A DNA stretch of 64,000 nucleotides from Pseudidiomarina gelatinasegens (GCF_004025325.1 NZ_RSFE01000002.1:339266-403265), one strand, 5' to 3'. Shown: positions 49,202 to 59,115, counted from the first letter of the stretch. Notes: a model not told the origin generated them from the letters alone. Numbers and translations are program-made.

Positions 49202-50256
49202 CCTTTAAAATAGCGGCCTCGCCCCACGCTCATCAACGCCGTACCACGCAGCAAGTCATGCGCTGGGTGTACGTAGCCCTGATACCGGGCGTGTTGCTAC
49301 AAACCTACTTTTTCGGCGTGGGCGTATACATACAACTGGCGCTTGCGCTACTTACCGCATGGGTAGCCGAAGGCCTCGCCATGCGCCTGCGTGGTCGCCC
49401 AATTGGCCATGCGTGGCAAGACCACACAGCCATTGTTACCGCCGTATTGCTGGCAATTAGTATTCCCGCGCTGGCCCCGTGGTGGATTATTGTTATTGGT
49501 ACCGCATTTTCCATTATTGTGGTGAAACACGTGTACGGCGGCGTTGGGCAAAACCTGTTTAACCCTGCCATGGCCGGCTACGTGTTGCTGCTGGTGTCGT
49601 TTCCGGTGCAAATGACGAGTTGGCCGGTACCAAATGAACTGGCCCAATTGCAGGTAACCATCAGCGATACCGCACAGCTTATTTTTAGCGGCTTTACCAA
49701 TAGCGGTTACAACCTTGAGCAGCTGCGCATGGGCGTTGATGGCGTGACCATGGCAACCCCGCTGGATAGCTTACGCAATGACTTAAATCACCAACTCACC
49801 CTAACCGAGGCGCTCAACAAGCCTATTTTCGGTGGGTTAGCCGGTATTGGCTGGGCCTGGATCAACATCGCTTTTTTATTGGGCGGTTTAGTCTTGATCA
49901 AACAGAAAATTATCAGCTGGCACATTCCTGGCGGCATGTTAGTTGGCCTGCTGGTGCCAGCCGCCGTGTACTGGATGTTTAACCCCGATCAAGCCATTAC
50001 CCCAATGCTGCACGCACTAAGTGGCGCAACCATGCTCGGGGCATTTTTCATCGCCACCGACCCCGTTACCGCAGCCACCTCAAATAAAGGCCGCTGGGTA
50101 TTTGGTTTGTTCATTGGTTTCCTCGTGTTTGTGATACGCACCTGGGGTGGTTACCCCGATGCGGTGGCCTTCGCGGTATTGCTGGCCAACATGACCGTGC
50201 CGGTAATTGATAAATACACCCAACCGGTTGCCTATGGCCACGGAGGTCGCTCATGA
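49198..50256 (+). CDS. rsxD: Electron transport complex subunit RsxD
   Basis: Membrane subunit of 352 residues with about ten helices. It starts FKIAASPHAHQRRTTQQVMRWV. Near residue 100-125 is KHVYGGVGQNLFNPAMAGYV, and MLHALSGATMLGAFFIATDPVTA near 275 contains the SGAT flavinylation site (Thr linked to FMN). Overlaps rsxC and rsxG by four bases each. Confidence 0.95.
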   Translation: MTFKIAASPHAHQRRTTQQVMRWVYVALIPGVLLQTYFFGVGVYIQLALALLTAWVAEGLAMRLRGRPIGHAWQDHTAIVTAVLLAISIPALAPWWIIVIGTAFSIIVVKHVYGGVGQNLFNPAMAGYVLLLVSFPVQMTSWPVPNELAQLQVTISDTAQLIFSGFTNSGYNLEQLRMGVDGVTMATPLDSLRNDLNHQLTLTEALNKPIFGGLAGIGWAWINIAFLLGGLVLIKQKIISWHIPGGMLVGLLVPAAVYWMFNPDQAITPMLHALSGATMLGAFFIATDPVTAATSNKGRWVFGLFIGFLVFVIRTWGGYPDAVAFAVLLANMTVPVIDKYTQPVAYGHGGRS

Positions 50257-50906
50257 TGTTCAAAAGTATGCAGCGCAATGGCCTTATTCTCGCGGCCTTT
50301 GCTATCGTCGCGACCTTGCTGGTGGTCATGACCTCTATGCTCACCAAAGAGCCCATTGCCCGCCAACAGGAACAAGAGCTGCTGCGCGTGCTGAATCAGG
50401 TTATTCCACCTGAATTGCACGACAATGACCTGTATCAAAGCTGCACTTTGATAAGCAATAGCGAGTTAGGCTCACAACCGCGCCGCGTATACCGCGCCTA
50501 TGTGAACAATCAACCAACCGCTGCTGCCGTTGAAGTAACCGCACCGAACGGCTACAGCGGCGCCATTCATTTATTGGTTGCCCTGAATGCTGATGCGTCC
50601 ATTGCTGGGGTACGCACACTGAAGCACCAAGAAACCCCTGGGCTTGGTGACAAAATTGAAATTCGTAAAAACGACTGGATAACCCGCTTTAACGGCCAAC
50701 GTGTGAACGGCGAAGACGATCAACGATGGGCGGTTAAACGCGATGGCGGCATGTTTGATCAATTTACCGGCGCCACCATTACCCCACGCGCGGTGGTGCA
50801 AGCAGTAAAACGTGCCGCGCTGGTGTTTGATAAGAATCAGCAGCAATGGTTTAACGCGCCTGAAAACTGCCACGCAGACCAGACGGGAGGCAGCAATTAT
50901 GAGTAA
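50253..50906 (+). CDS. rsxG: Electron transport complex subunit RsxG
   Basis: Membrane-anchored flavoprotein subunit of 217 residues. An N-terminal helix ([19 protein letters not shown]) is followed by the FMN-binding domain, with [10 protein letters not shown] and [22 protein letters not shown]; the Thr of TGATIT is the expected covalent FMN site. The stop lies inside the rsxE gene, eight bases past its start. Confidence 0.95.
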   Translation: MMFKSMQRNGLILAAFAIVATLLVVMTSMLTKEPIARQQEQELLRVLNQVIPPELHDNDLYQSCTLISNSELGSQPRRVYRAYVNNQPTAAAVEVTAPNGYSGAIHLLVALNADASIAGVRTLKHQETPGLGDKIEIRKNDWITRFNGQRVNGEDDQRWAVKRDGGMFDQFTGATITPRAVVQAVKRAALVFDKNQQQWFNAPENCHADQTGGSNYE

Positions 50907-51600
50907 CCCTGTGAACACCTATAAAGAGCTCACATGGCAAGGGCTGTGGAATAACAATCCCGCGCTGGTGCAACTGCTGGGCCTATGCCCGCTGCTGGCC
51001 GTTACCGCCACCGTCACCAACGCCTTAGGCCTTGGCCTGGCCACCTTATTGGTGTTGGTTGGTTCGAACATTACGGTAAGTTTAGTGCGTGATTTTGTCC
51101 CGAAAGAAATCCGTATTCCGGTGTTCGTGATGGTTATCGCCACCTTCGTTACCGTGATTCAATTGCTGATGAACGCCTACGTGTACGGCTTGTATCAATC
51201 GCTGGGTATCTTTATTCCGCTGATTGTGACCAACTGCGCCATTATCGGCCGCGCCGAGGCCTATGCCTCGAAAAATCCGTGGCATCACTCGGCATTTGAT
51301 GGTTTGATGATGGGTATTGGTTTTACCTTGGTACTGGTGCTGCTAGGCGGCATCCGCGAAGTGCTCGGTAACGGTACTTTATTTGACGGCGCCAACCTAC
51401 TACTGGGCGACTGGGCTGCCAGCTTACGCATTGAACTGTTTCGCGTAGACTACCCGCTGTTGCTGGCCATATTGCCGCCGGGTGCCTTTATTGTCATGGG
51501 CTTTATCATTGCCGGCAAAAACTGGGTCGACAATTACCGCGCTGCCCACGCCGAGAAGCCTGAGAAACACGTGACCCGTGCGCGCGTCACGTCGCAATAA
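50899..51600 (+). CDS. rsxE: Electron transport complex subunit RsxE
   Basis: Membrane subunit of 233 residues with six helices, closely related to RsxA in fold. It starts [41 protein letters not shown] in the middle is the conserved cysteine loop. ATG at 50899 follows GGGAGG; the ORF from 50812 is out of the family. Last gene of the complex; nth follows after 14 bases, as in most Rsx operons. Confidence 0.95.
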   Translation: MSNPVNTYKELTWQGLWNNNPALVQLLGLCPLLAVTATVTNALGLGLATLLVLVGSNITVSLVRDFVPKEIRIPVFVMVIATFVTVIQLLMNAYVYGLYQSLGIFIPLIVTNCAIIGRAEAYASKNPWHHSAFDGLMMGIGFTLVLVLLGGIREVLGNGTLFDGANLLLGDWAASLRIELFRVDYPLLLAILPPGAFIVMGFIIAGKNWVDNYRAAHAEKPEKHVTRARVTSQ

Positions 51601-51614
51601 ATTAAAACGAGACC

Positions 51615-52253
51615 ATGAACAAACAAAAACGCATTGAAATTTTAGAACGCCTGCGGGCCAACAACCCGAACCCAACCACCGAGTTGGAATACAACTCAAC
51701 CTTCGAGTTGTTAATTGCTGTGTTGCTATCGGCACAGGCCACCGATGTCGGCGTCAATAAAGCAACGCGCAAACTGTTCCCAGCAGCACCTACCCCACAA
51801 GCCATGCTTGATTTAGGCGTTGATGGGGTAAAAGAACACATTAAAACCATCGGCCTGTTCAATGCGAAAGCCGAAAACGTCATCAAAACCTGCGAAATAC
51901 TGGTGCGCGACTACAATGGTGAAGTGCCTGAAGACAGGCCCGCATTAGAAGCCCTGCCCGGCGTAGGTCGTAAAACAGCGAACGTGGTGCTGAACACCGC
52001 GTTCGGTTGGCCAACCATTGCGGTTGATACCCATATTTTCCGGGTCAGCAATCGCACCAAGTTTGCCCCCGGCAAAACCGTACGTGCCGTGGAAGACCGC
52101 TTAGAAAAAGTCATTCCAGCGGAGTTTAAAGTTGATGCACACCACTGGTTCATTTTACACGGCCGCTACACCTGCATTGCACGCAAACCTCGGTGCGGCA
52201 GCTGTATTATTGAAGACCTGTGTGAATTTAAAGAAAAAACATCCGATGATTAG
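51615..52253 (+). CDS. nth: Endonuclease III
   Basis: DNA glycosylase/AP lyase for oxidised pyrimidines. The helix-hairpin-helix LPGVGRKTANVVLN (near 113-126) provides the catalytic lysine, AVDTHIFRVSNR has the catalytic Asp near 139, and the C-terminal [4Fe-4S] cluster is formed by C-X6-C-X2-C-X5-C in CIARKPRCGSCIIEDLC. 212 residues as expected. It is the seventh gene of the rsx operon. Confidence 0.96.
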   Translation: MNKQKRIEILERLRANNPNPTTELEYNSTFELLIAVLLSAQATDVGVNKATRKLFPAAPTPQAMLDLGVDGVKEHIKTIGLFNAKAENVIKTCEILVRDYNGEVPEDRPALEALPGVGRKTANVVLNTAFGWPTIAVDTHIFRVSNRTKFAPGKTVRAVEDRLEKVIPAEFKVDAHHWFILHGRYTCIARKPRCGSCIIEDLCEFKEKTSDD

Positions 52254-52262
52254 GAGCGTCTA

Positions 52263-52667
52263 ATGCGTTTACTACACACCATGCTGCGCGTCGGCGACAT
52301 GCAGCGTTCAATTGATTTTTATACCAAAAACTTAGGTATGAAACTGCTACGCACCGCGGATAACGAAGAATATAAATACTCACTGGCGTTTGTCGGCTAT
52401 GGCGACGAAGCGGACCATACGGTGCTTGAACTCACCTACAACTGGGACGTGAGCGAATACGAACACGGCGGTGCCTTTGGTCATATCGCCATTGGCGTTG
52501 AAGACATTTACGCCACCTGTGATGTGCTGAAAAAAGCCGGTGCTGACGTATACCGCGAACCCGGCCCGGTAAAAGGCGGTAAAACCGTTATCGCTTTTGT
52601 ACGTGACCCAGACGGCTACGCCATTGAGCTGATTGAGCGCAGCGCCAAAAACCCTGGAGATTTATGA
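52263..52667 (+). CDS. gloA: Lactoylglutathione lyase (glyoxalase I)
   Basis: Metal-dependent lyase that converts the methylglyoxal-glutathione hemithioacetal to lactoylglutathione. Two betaalphabeta modules in 134 residues with the start [29 protein letters not shown]. Metal ligands are H5, E in LELTYNWD (near residue 60), H in [10 protein letters not shown] and E in YAIELIER. Overlaps rnt by four bases. Confidence 0.96.
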   Translation: MRLLHTMLRVGDMQRSIDFYTKNLGMKLLRTADNEEYKYSLAFVGYGDEADHTVLELTYNWDVSEYEHGGAFGHIAIGVEDIYATCDVLKKAGADVYREPGPVKGGKTVIAFVRDPDGYAIELIERSAKNPGDL

Positions 52668-53296
52668 GCAGCGAAACAGCACAAGAGCTCATGAAAAAAC
52701 GCTTCCGCGGCTACATGCCGGTGGTCATTGATGTTGAAACCGCAGGTTTCAACTCAAAAACTGACGCCCTGCTTGAAATTGCCGCGGTAACACTACGTTT
52801 TAACGAAGACGGCGATTTAGTGCCAGATGAAACTCTGCACTACCATGTTGAGCCATTTGAAGGCGCCAACATAGAGCAAGCCGCAATTGACTTTAATGGC
52901 ATCGACCCGCATTCGCCGTTACGTGGTGCCATTGATGAAGGTACTGCCCTAAAGGAAATGTTCAAACCCATTCGTAAGGCGCAAAAAGACGCCGGCTGCC
53001 AACGCTGTATTTTAGTGGGCCACAACGCCACCTTTGATCACGGTTTTGTTATGGCTGCCGCCGAACGGGCTAACCTGAAGCGCAACCCCTTTCACCCGTT
53101 TGTTACCTTCGACACCGCAGCACTCGCCGCGGTGTTTTTAGGCCAAACGGTGTTGATAAAAGCCTGCCAAGCCGCAGGCATTGAGTTTGACAACAACCAA
53201 GCGCACTCGGCAATTTACGACACCGAACGCACGGCCGAGCTGTTTTGTTACATGGTGAATCGGTACAAAACCCTCGGCGGCTGGCCATTGAAGTAA
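52664..53296 (+). CDS. rnt: Ribonuclease T
   Basis: DEDDh 3'-to-5' exoribonuclease that trims tRNA 3' ends and other stable RNAs. Motif [25 protein letters not shown] carries Asp and Glu near residue 24, motif [13 protein letters not shown] carries Asp near 126, and motif [17 protein letters not shown] carries the last Asp near 185 with a preceding His. 210 residues, closely related to the E. coli enzyme. It is coupled to gloA by the ATGA overlap. A repeat follows immediately. Confidence 0.95.
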   Translation: MSSETAQELMKKRFRGYMPVVIDVETAGFNSKTDALLEIAAVTLRFNEDGDLVPDETLHYHVEPFEGANIEQAAIDFNGIDPHSPLRGAIDEGTALKEMFKPIRKAQKDAGCQRCILVGHNATFDHGFVMAAAERANLKRNPFHPFVTFDTAALAAVFLGQTVLIKACQAAGIEFDNNQAHSAIYDTERTAELFCYMVNRYKTLGGWPLK

Positions 53297-53410
53297 TCGT
53301 TTTTCGTCCGTTCGCTTCGCTCACTATTCGTTGTTCGTTCGCGCTTTGCGCTGTTCGAATAGCGTAGCGGACGAACAGCGAAGCGTACGAAACACGAATA
53401 ACCAATAACG
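53297..53410. repeat. Intergenic repeat, copy F
   Basis: Starts one base after the rnt stop. Left arm TTTTTCGTCCGTTCGCTTCGC pairs imperfectly with the right arm GAACAGCGAAGCGTACGAA, with GCGCTTTGCGCTGTTCGAATAGCG inside, and ends CACGAATAACCAATAACG. Could form a long hairpin and may end rnt transcription. Confidence 0.8.
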
Positions 53411-53427
53411 AACTTTACGAGATGACA

Positions 53428-54123
53428 ATGAACAAGACATTACTTAATGCTGCTATTGCTGGCAGCTTTTTATTTTCTGCAACCGCTAACGCAGAAATCT
53501 TTTGGCAAGACATTAGCGCAACCTACTTAAATGGCAGCAACTACGAAGTTGGTGACACCGACCGTCAAGTGTTCACCTTTGAACATGCCGCGGGTTACAG
53601 CTGGGGCGATTCGTTCTTGTTTGTTGACCGTCTTGATTCAGACGATGGTTTCACCGAAACCTACGCAGAAATTTCGCCACGTTTTAAAGTGTACGACTTT
53701 GCCGAAGACAGCTTGATTAAAGCCGCCTATGTGGCCACCACTTGGGAAGTTGGTCAAGGCTTCGATAACTACCTTGTTGGTGTCGGAACTGACCTAAATG
53801 TAACCGGATTCGATTACATTCAGCTTAATGCTTATCGTCGTAGCAACGAATTCTACGAAAGTAACTACCAGCTGACCGCAGTTTGGGGCATTCCTTTTGC
53901 TGAAAACTTTTATTACGATGGTTTCTTAGACTGGTCATCGGCCAGCGAAGGTCACGCTGCAGAAATGAACTTCACCTCGCAGCTGAAGTACAACATTGGC
54001 CCAATGGTCGGCTACGACAACCGCTTATACGTAGGTGTTGAATACGCACACTGGAACAACAAATTCGGCATTAGCGGAATTGACGAACGTAACCTAAATT
54101 TATTGGTGAAGATTCACCTTTAA
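53428..54123 (+). CDS. Tsx-like outer membrane channel protein
   Basis: A 231-residue protein with a signal peptide cut after ATANA and a mature part starting EIFWQDISATYLNG. Alternating hydrophobic strands with aromatic ends and the C-terminal LNLLVKIHL fit a 12-strand beta-barrel of the Tsx/OmpK nucleoside-channel family (YVGVEYAHWNNKFGI is the family C-terminal segment). Start at 53428 is preferred to 53422 because ACGAG lies at better spacing. It is 24 bases before a membrane protein gene. Confidence 0.8.
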   Translation: MNKTLLNAAIAGSFLFSATANAEIFWQDISATYLNGSNYEVGDTDRQVFTFEHAAGYSWGDSFLFVDRLDSDDGFTETYAEISPRFKVYDFAEDSLIKAAYVATTWEVGQGFDNYLVGVGTDLNVTGFDYIQLNAYRRSNEFYESNYQLTAVWGIPFAENFYYDGFLDWSSASEGHAAEMNFTSQLKYNIGPMVGYDNRLYVGVEYAHWNNKFGISGIDERNLNLLVKIHL

Positions 54124-54147
54124 TAATAACAAAAAAGGAATTTCACC

Positions 54148-54744
54148 ATGGCTTGGCAACAACGCATTCCACACATACTTGCTGTAATCATTGTTGCCAC
54201 CATGGTGTGGTCGTTTATCAACCCGTACGACATGCGCGTATGGTGGGCTGAAATGACGCCTATTTTGGCCATCTTTATCGGCCTTGTTGCCACCTATCGT
54301 AACTTCCAATTCAGTAATACCAGCTATGTGCTGATGAGCGTTTTACTCATCATGCACACCATTGGCGCACATTACACCTTTGCACGTGTTCCTTTTGAAT
54401 GGATCACCGAGCTATTTGATTTCGAACGGAATCATTACGACCGAATTGCGCACTTTAGCGTAGGGTTTTATGCCTACGCCGCCGCAGAATTACTCGTGCG
54501 AAAAAACTGGGCGCGCCCTTTTACTGCCATGCTGTTTGGGCTGTTTTTTATCATGGCGATTGCCGCCGCCTACGAAATTATCGAATGGCAGTTTGCTGTG
54601 ATTGAAGGCGGCGAAGCCGGCATTGAATTTCTTGGCTCACAAGGCGATGAATGGGACGCTCAAAAAGACATGCTAGCCGACACGCTAGGCGCCTTGGCCG
54701 CACTGGTGCTGTTTTGGTTCTCCAAATACAGACGCCAGCCCTGA
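54148..54744 (+). CDS. YjdF-like membrane protein (DUF2238)
   Basis: A 198-residue inner membrane protein with about six helices. The segment IGAHYTFARVPFEWITELFDFERNHYDRIAHFSVGFYAYAAAELLVR, with its conserved His and Asp residues, and AYEIIEWQFAV and GDEWDAQKDMLADTLGA are the DUF2238 signature. The function is unknown. AAAAAGGAATTT lies before the ATG. Same strand as the porin, 24 bases after it, so probably co-transcribed. Confidence 0.85.
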   Translation: MAWQQRIPHILAVIIVATMVWSFINPYDMRVWWAEMTPILAIFIGLVATYRNFQFSNTSYVLMSVLLIMHTIGAHYTFARVPFEWITELFDFERNHYDRIAHFSVGFYAYAAAELLVRKNWARPFTAMLFGLFFIMAIAAAYEIIEWQFAVIEGGEAGIEFLGSQGDEWDAQKDMLADTLGALAALVLFWFSKYRRQP

Positions 54745-54922
54745 TTTATATTTATTGCTCTCTTTTTTGTGTATTGCCTTGAAAATTAAATTTAAAGAAC
54801 TATTTTAAGAGCTGGGATGTACGCCGTGCGGCATCTCGTGATGATGTTAGCTGAGTGCTGCGTCCACCGCCTCTAGTTCATGACTAATGCGGACTTTCCA
54901 AACTTACAATGGAGGGCCGCAT

Positions 54923-55318
54923 ATGTGCTCGAAAACGATTCAGAAAAACCGTAAACAATCCGCAGAAATTCAATCAAACAGATGCTTTTATTGCAATTTC
55001 CCAATATGGCATCAGACAAATAAGCAACAGTTTATTCAACGCTATAACCTAACACCCAAGCAAGCTAAGTGGTTGCAGTGTACCGCCGAACATCTCACCG
55101 CACGATGCGATGGCGGCGATAATCGTCAAGAGAATATCGTTGCTGCTTGCAGATATTGCAACCAAAAACGCCACCAATATACGGCTCCACCAGCACCTGA
55201 CGCCTATCGTTCTTTAGTCACCAAGCGCGTATCAAAAAATAAATGGTTTCCAAACTCACTCGCGGAGCGACTTACCTCTTCTCACAATAGCCCTCACAAC
55301 AAGAATGTTAGCAATTAG
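54923..55318 (+). CDS. HNH endonuclease-like protein
   Basis: A 131-residue protein with a single HNH-type zinc module. C21-X2-C24 and C76-X2-C79 form the metal knuckles, and H57 in AEHLTARCDGG, N71 and H84 form the HNH catalytic set. The ATG at 54923 is preceded by GGAGGG. The tail is basic. No methylase or partner is adjacent. It lies in a short accessory stretch with the EreA/ChaN-like and VOC genes and a 178-base gap before it. A stand-alone nuclease role is inferred only from the motif. Confidence 0.8.
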   Translation: MCSKTIQKNRKQSAEIQSNRCFYCNFPIWHQTNKQQFIQRYNLTPKQAKWLQCTAEHLTARCDGGDNRQENIVAACRYCNQKRHQYTAPPAPDAYRSLVTKRVSKNKWFPNSLAERLTSSHNSPHNKNVSN

Positions 55319-55378
55319 TTATCAACAGCTGCTATGCTCAGTTCACGCTAACCATGAAAACTTCAAGGAAGATTAATT

Positions 55379-56626
55379 ATGAAACCTTTTTATTTCACGC
55401 TTGTACTGATGCTTGCAGCGCCGCTAGCGGCCGAAGAGTTATCTAAAGAGGACTATTTAAAGGAGATAAATAAGGCGTTTAGTCGGTTTTATGAAGCCAC
55501 GAATGGAAAAACTTTGAGTGCTCGCATAGAAGCGCTAGAAGAGCTGTCTGTTGAGTACAAAGATAATCAAGCAGTGCTGGATGTACTGCTACAAGAACGT
55601 GGTTTTGCCTTTTCATTTATGGGTAATCACCAGCAAGCTTTGTACGCCTTTGATCAGCGTCAACGCAACTCGGAAGAACTAAACACCGCCGTAAAAGAGT
55701 TGGAAATGCGCGACGCTGTTAAAGCGATTTCTCAAGCGGCGGATAGTTATCAAGTGGTGATGATCAACGAGGCACACCATGTAACTCAGCACCGCGTTCT
55801 AACCTATCGATTGTTAAAGCGTTTATGGGATAAAGGTTTTAGATATTTAGCTTTAGAAGGGCTCGCACAAGACGCTGAAGACAAGCTTTCCAAAAGCTAT
55901 GTCCATGAAACGTCAGGTTACTTTACTAACGAACCTCTTTTTGCCAATTTAGTGCTCTACGCACGTCAACTTGGATTCCAGCTCGTTTCATATGATTACG
56001 GGTCTGACATTGGTACCGGAACTGAAGCTCGTGAACGCAGTGCCGTGAAGAACCTTCGTGAAAAAGTATTCGATAATGAACCCGATGCCAAGATGGTGAT
56101 TCATGTCGGGTATAGTCATATCAACGAAGACGGATGGCTCGCGCATTACCTAAAAGAAGCCCTACAACTTGACCCGTTAACCGTTAATCAAACCGACTTT
56201 ACCGAACGCAGTCACAAGCGACACGAGCCTGAAAGTTATACTTGGCTTATTGAAAATCATGACTTCGACACCCCAGTTGTACTAACTGACAACGAAGGTG
56301 CTTTTTGGTCTCCCACTCCCGAAGAATACGACGTAACTGTGGTTTGGCCGCGAACTGAATACAGTTTAAACCGACCCAATTGGGCGCGGCTGGACCAAGA
56401 ATTAATACCCGTCAATCTTGATTGGTGTGAGCTGAATTTCCCCTGCGCGGTTGAAGTTTATCGCATGGGCGAGGAAGAAGAAGTGCCCGCAGACCGAATT
56501 ATCATTACCGAATCGAGCACGCCAATCGGCATTTTTATCTCGGAATCCAGCCAGTTGGTTAAAGTAACCGATAGCCAGGGTAACCTAATAAATACGGTAA
56601 CGGTTCCACTAAAGGAGTCTGATTGA
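55379..56626 (+). CDS. Secreted EreA/ChaN-like domain protein
   Basis: A 415-residue exported protein. The signal peptide MKPFYFTLVLMLAAPLAA is cut near residue 18. The core contains VVMINEAHHVTQHR (E131, H133, H134, H138), followed by FRYLALEGLA and later MVIHVGYSHINEDG. This order of Glu-His motif, acidic strand and second His is that of the erythromycin-esterase/ChaN/PhuW fold, whose members bind haem or hydrolyse esters. No direct family hit is claimed. The stop overlaps the next gene by four bases. Function unknown; periplasmic or outer-membrane location likely. Confidence 0.65.
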   Translation: MKPFYFTLVLMLAAPLAAEELSKEDYLKEINKAFSRFYEATNGKTLSARIEALEELSVEYKDNQAVLDVLLQERGFAFSFMGNHQQALYAFDQRQRNSEELNTAVKELEMRDAVKAISQAADSYQVVMINEAHHVTQHRVLTYRLLKRLWDKGFRYLALEGLAQDAEDKLSKSYVHETSGYFTNEPLFANLVLYARQLGFQLVSYDYGSDIGTGTEARERSAVKNLREKVFDNEPDAKMVIHVGYSHINEDGWLAHYLKEALQLDPLTVNQTDFTERSHKRHEPESYTWLIENHDFDTPVVLTDNEGAFWSPTPEEYDVTVVWPRTEYSLNRPNWARLDQELIPVNLDWCELNFPCAVEVYRMGEEEEVPADRIIITESSTPIGIFISESSQLVKVTDSQGNLINTVTVPLKESD

Positions 56627-56979
56627 TGACACACGAAAAAATCAATTACATTGAATTACCTGCTCGCGATATTGAAGCCACAAAGGCGTTTTTTACCGAC
56701 TCCTTCGGGTGGACCTTTGTGGATTACGGACCGGATTACGCTGCTATAGAAAACGCTGGATTAGACGGTGGGTTTTACCGATCAGACTTAGTTGCCTCAA
56801 CAACTACCGGTAGTGCTTTAATAGTCCTCTATAGCAAAGCCCTAGAGGCGAGCCAAACACGCGTTGAAGAAACTGGCGGCAAAATTATCAAAGCCATTTT
56901 TGACTTCCCCGGCGGCCGACGCTTCCATTTCACCTGCCCCAGCGGCAATGAGTATGCTGTTTGGTCGGATGTCAGGTAA
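56623..56979 (+). CDS. VOC family protein (glyoxalase/dioxygenase-like)
   Basis: A 118-residue one-module betaalphabeta protein of the vicinal oxygen chelate superfamily. It starts EKINYIELPARDIEATKAFFTDSFGWTFVDYGPDYAAIE and ends FDFPGGRRFHFTCPSGNEYAVWSDV, both typical of the short VOC members. The metal-binding triad is only partly recognisable, so it may not be a metalloenzyme. It overlaps the EreA/ChaN-like gene (ATGA) and is followed by 90 bases to the convergent histidine kinase gene. Confidence 0.85.
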   Translation: MMTHEKINYIELPARDIEATKAFFTDSFGWTFVDYGPDYAAIENAGLDGGFYRSDLVASTTTGSALIVLYSKALEASQTRVEETGGKIIKAIFDFPGGRRFHFTCPSGNEYAVWSDVR

Positions 56980-57069
56980 TGGCTGGTTTGTGCCAATTGC
57001 GGACGCTAGCACCTCATGATATTAATTGTTAGAGGCACCAACAGTAAAATACGATCACTTCCCAAGGTT

Positions 57070-58449
57070 TCACTTAGGTAACTCTATGTGCACTTCAAGC
57101 CCCGTGGGATATGAGTTGTTGAATGAAATTTTCCCATGGTGCAGTTGCACTATCTTTTGTGTAATCGACAGGCCTAAACCAGCGCCTGATACAGCACTAT
57201 GCTCTTGAAGTCGATAGAAGCGCTCCCCCAACCGCTCAAGTGTTTCTTTAGGGACACCCTTGCCTTCATCAGCAACCTTGATAATGACTCTGTTAGCAGT
57301 CTCGAGCGCGACTACCTGTATTTTCGAACCTTTCGGCGAAAATTTCATTGCATTGGACAACAGGTTGGTTAAAACACTAACGATAAGAGTTTCGTCACAA
57401 ATTATTCGAATAGAGGAAACATCAATGTGCCATTGGTGATTTTCCACTTTATTGATTGGTAAGTGATTTAGCGCTAAGGAGACCAACTTACTGATTTCAA
57501 CTTCCTCAAACTTTGAGGTAAAGTTTAGGCTATCAAGCCGGTTCAACAACAACAGTTGATTAACAAGGCGTGACATTCGCTTCACGGAGTTAAAAATGGA
57601 CCTGCCAGAGTGCTTGGCATCGTCAAGTGAATCAGCTGAAATGACATTTTCGGCGTGTACTTGGATTGCGCTTAACGGTGTGCGCAGTTCGTGAGAAGCA
57701 TCAGCGACAAACCGCTTTTCGCGTTCCGAGTACATTTTAATTTGATGCAACAACCGATTGAGTGCTTGCCGGATCGGAACCAACTCATTAGGCAGTTCGG
57801 ACTCAACTGGCGACAAATTATTTAACTCCCTAGCTCTTAGGTCTGCAGCAAAACGGTTTACGGGTTTTAGGACAATATAAACGATGAGGAGTATTATTAG
57901 GCTAATTGGAACCCACATTAATAATAGTGGATAGAGTTGCTCTGAGGCCAAGTAGCCACTCAGCTCACCTCGAACATCCTGACGCTGAAAAGTATGAACC
58001 CATATGCCTTTGGATTCCTCGAAGTAGCTAAAGATAAACCACGTGTTTTTGTCACTCTTTAATGTATGGTAACCCGCTTCTAAACCCTTAAGGTTCAATG
58101 ATTGAGCCTGGTTTGTTGAAGCCAGCAAATTACCGTCGACATTGTAAATTTGATAGCCAATCTTAGACTCGTATTTATGGCCGCTGGGACCTTTTTCTTC
58201 AGCGTAGCTATCCTCTCCGGTATCATCATATTGCGATATCGGAATTATTTGAGTGACAGACAGTTTATTTTTAGCGGGCGCATAAAACGTTGCGAGCGAC
58301 TTTGCGGTCTGAGCAAGTTGCGCATCAAAAACCTCATCCAGCTCATGCAGAATATCTCTGTAACTCGCCCAAGCCGTGACGGCAAGTACAGTCACCACGG
58401 CTAAGTTGATGCCAACAACCAATGAGCGACGAAGTGACCACAGGCTCAT
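57070..58449 (-). CDS. Sensor histidine kinase, PmrB/QseC-like
   Basis: A 459-residue membrane kinase. TM helices near 11-28 and 173-194 enclose a periplasmic domain with an acidic stretch (YDDTGEDSYAEEKG, 74-87), a possible metal-sensing surface. The HisKA H-box is DASHELRTPLSAIQ with phosphorylation site H253. The N-box is NLLSNAMKFSP near 360, and the G-boxes are VADEGKGVP and GAGLGLSITQKIVQ. Overlaps the response-regulator gene by four bases. Its position after eptA and the PmrA box upstream of the operon favour a PmrB-like role; the ExxE iron-sensing motif of Salmonella PmrB is not evident. Confidence 0.88.
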   Translation of the reverse strand: MSLWSLRRSLVVGINLAVVTVLAVTAWASYRDILHELDEVFDAQLAQTAKSLATFYAPAKNKLSVTQIIPISQYDDTGEDSYAEEKGPSGHKYESKIGYQIYNVDGNLLASTNQAQSLNLKGLEAGYHTLKSDKNTWFIFSYFEESKGIWVHTFQRQDVRGELSGYLASEQLYPLLLMWVPISLIILLIVYIVLKPVNRFAADLRARELNNLSPVESELPNELVPIRQALNRLLHQIKMYSEREKRFVADASHELRTPLSAIQVHAENVISADSLDDAKHSGRSIFNSVKRMSRLVNQLLLLNRLDSLNFTSKFEEVEISKLVSLALNHLPINKVENHQWHIDVSSIRIICDETLIVSVLTNLLSNAMKFSPKGSKIQVVALETANRVIIKVADEGKGVPKETLERLGERFYRLQEHSAVSGAGLGLSITQKIVQLHHGKISFNNSYPTGLEVHIELPK

Positions 58450-59111
58450 GATGACTCATCTTGTAAGCGATAACCTAGGCCTCTTATCGTTGAGATAAGA
58501 TTACCATCGATTTTCTTGCGTAAATGGTGAATGTGTACTTCTAGCGAATTACTCTCATGTTCGCCTCCCCAGCCATAGCACGCACTCGCTAATTGCTCTT
58601 TACTCACTATTTTTCCTTTATGCAGCGCTAACTGTTTCAGCAACAGCCACTCAAGCCGAGTCAAATTAATTGTTTTGTCACGAAAACGGCATTCCTGCGA
58701 TGATAGGTCAATATTCAGTTGCCCACAGGTTATAATATCGTTTAAGTGTTGGTTTGCTTTGCGAACCTGCACTCGAATACGCGCTTCTAATTCGCGTAAT
58801 TCAAAAGGCTTAACCACATAGTCGTTGGCGCCTTCGTTTAATGCCAGTACTTTAGTATCAATATCATCCCACGCTGTAAGTACGAGAATCGGGATTTCTT
58901 GGCCTGCTTTCCTTAACTTTTTAATCAGTGGTACGGCATTTCCATCGGGCAGTCCGAGATCAAATATTGCAAGGTCAAATTGATCTGTCCTAAGGGCGGT
59001 CTCAGCTTGAGACAAGTTTGCCGCTAGCTCAACCAGGTATCCCATTCGGCCTAGACCCTTGATTATTCCTTCAGCCAAATACTTATCATCTTCTAGGAGT
59101 AGCAAACGCAT
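58446..59111 (-). CDS. OmpR-family response regulator, PmrA-like
   Basis: A 221-residue regulator with receiver domain and winged-helix DNA-binding domain. Phospho-acceptor D51 is in LAIFDLGLPDG, the acidic pocket is LEDD, and the switch residues are in VLTAWDD and VVKPFELREL. The C-terminal half shows LTRLEWLLLKQLALHKGKIVSKEQL and SNSLEVHIHHLRKKI, the OmpR recognition helix. ATG at 59111 follows GGTAAG just after the eptA stop. A consensus PmrA box lies 2.6 kb upstream in front of the operon, which suggests autoregulation. Confidence 0.88.
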   Translation of the reverse strand: MRLLLLEDDKYLAEGIIKGLGRMGYLVELAANLSQAETALRTDQFDLAIFDLGLPDGNAVPLIKKLRKAGQEIPILVLTAWDDIDTKVLALNEGANDYVVKPFELRELEARIRVQVRKANQHLNDIITCGQLNIDLSSQECRFRDKTINLTRLEWLLLKQLALHKGKIVSKEQLASACYGWGGEHESNSLEVHIHHLRKKIDGNLISTIRGLGYRLQDESS

Positions 59112-59115
59112 GTGC

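Noticed and set aside
54745..54922. Gap before the HNH gene considered as an integron attC site or transposon end
   Set aside because: No paired GTTRRRY/RYYYAAC core sites, terminal inverted repeats or target duplications can be seen.
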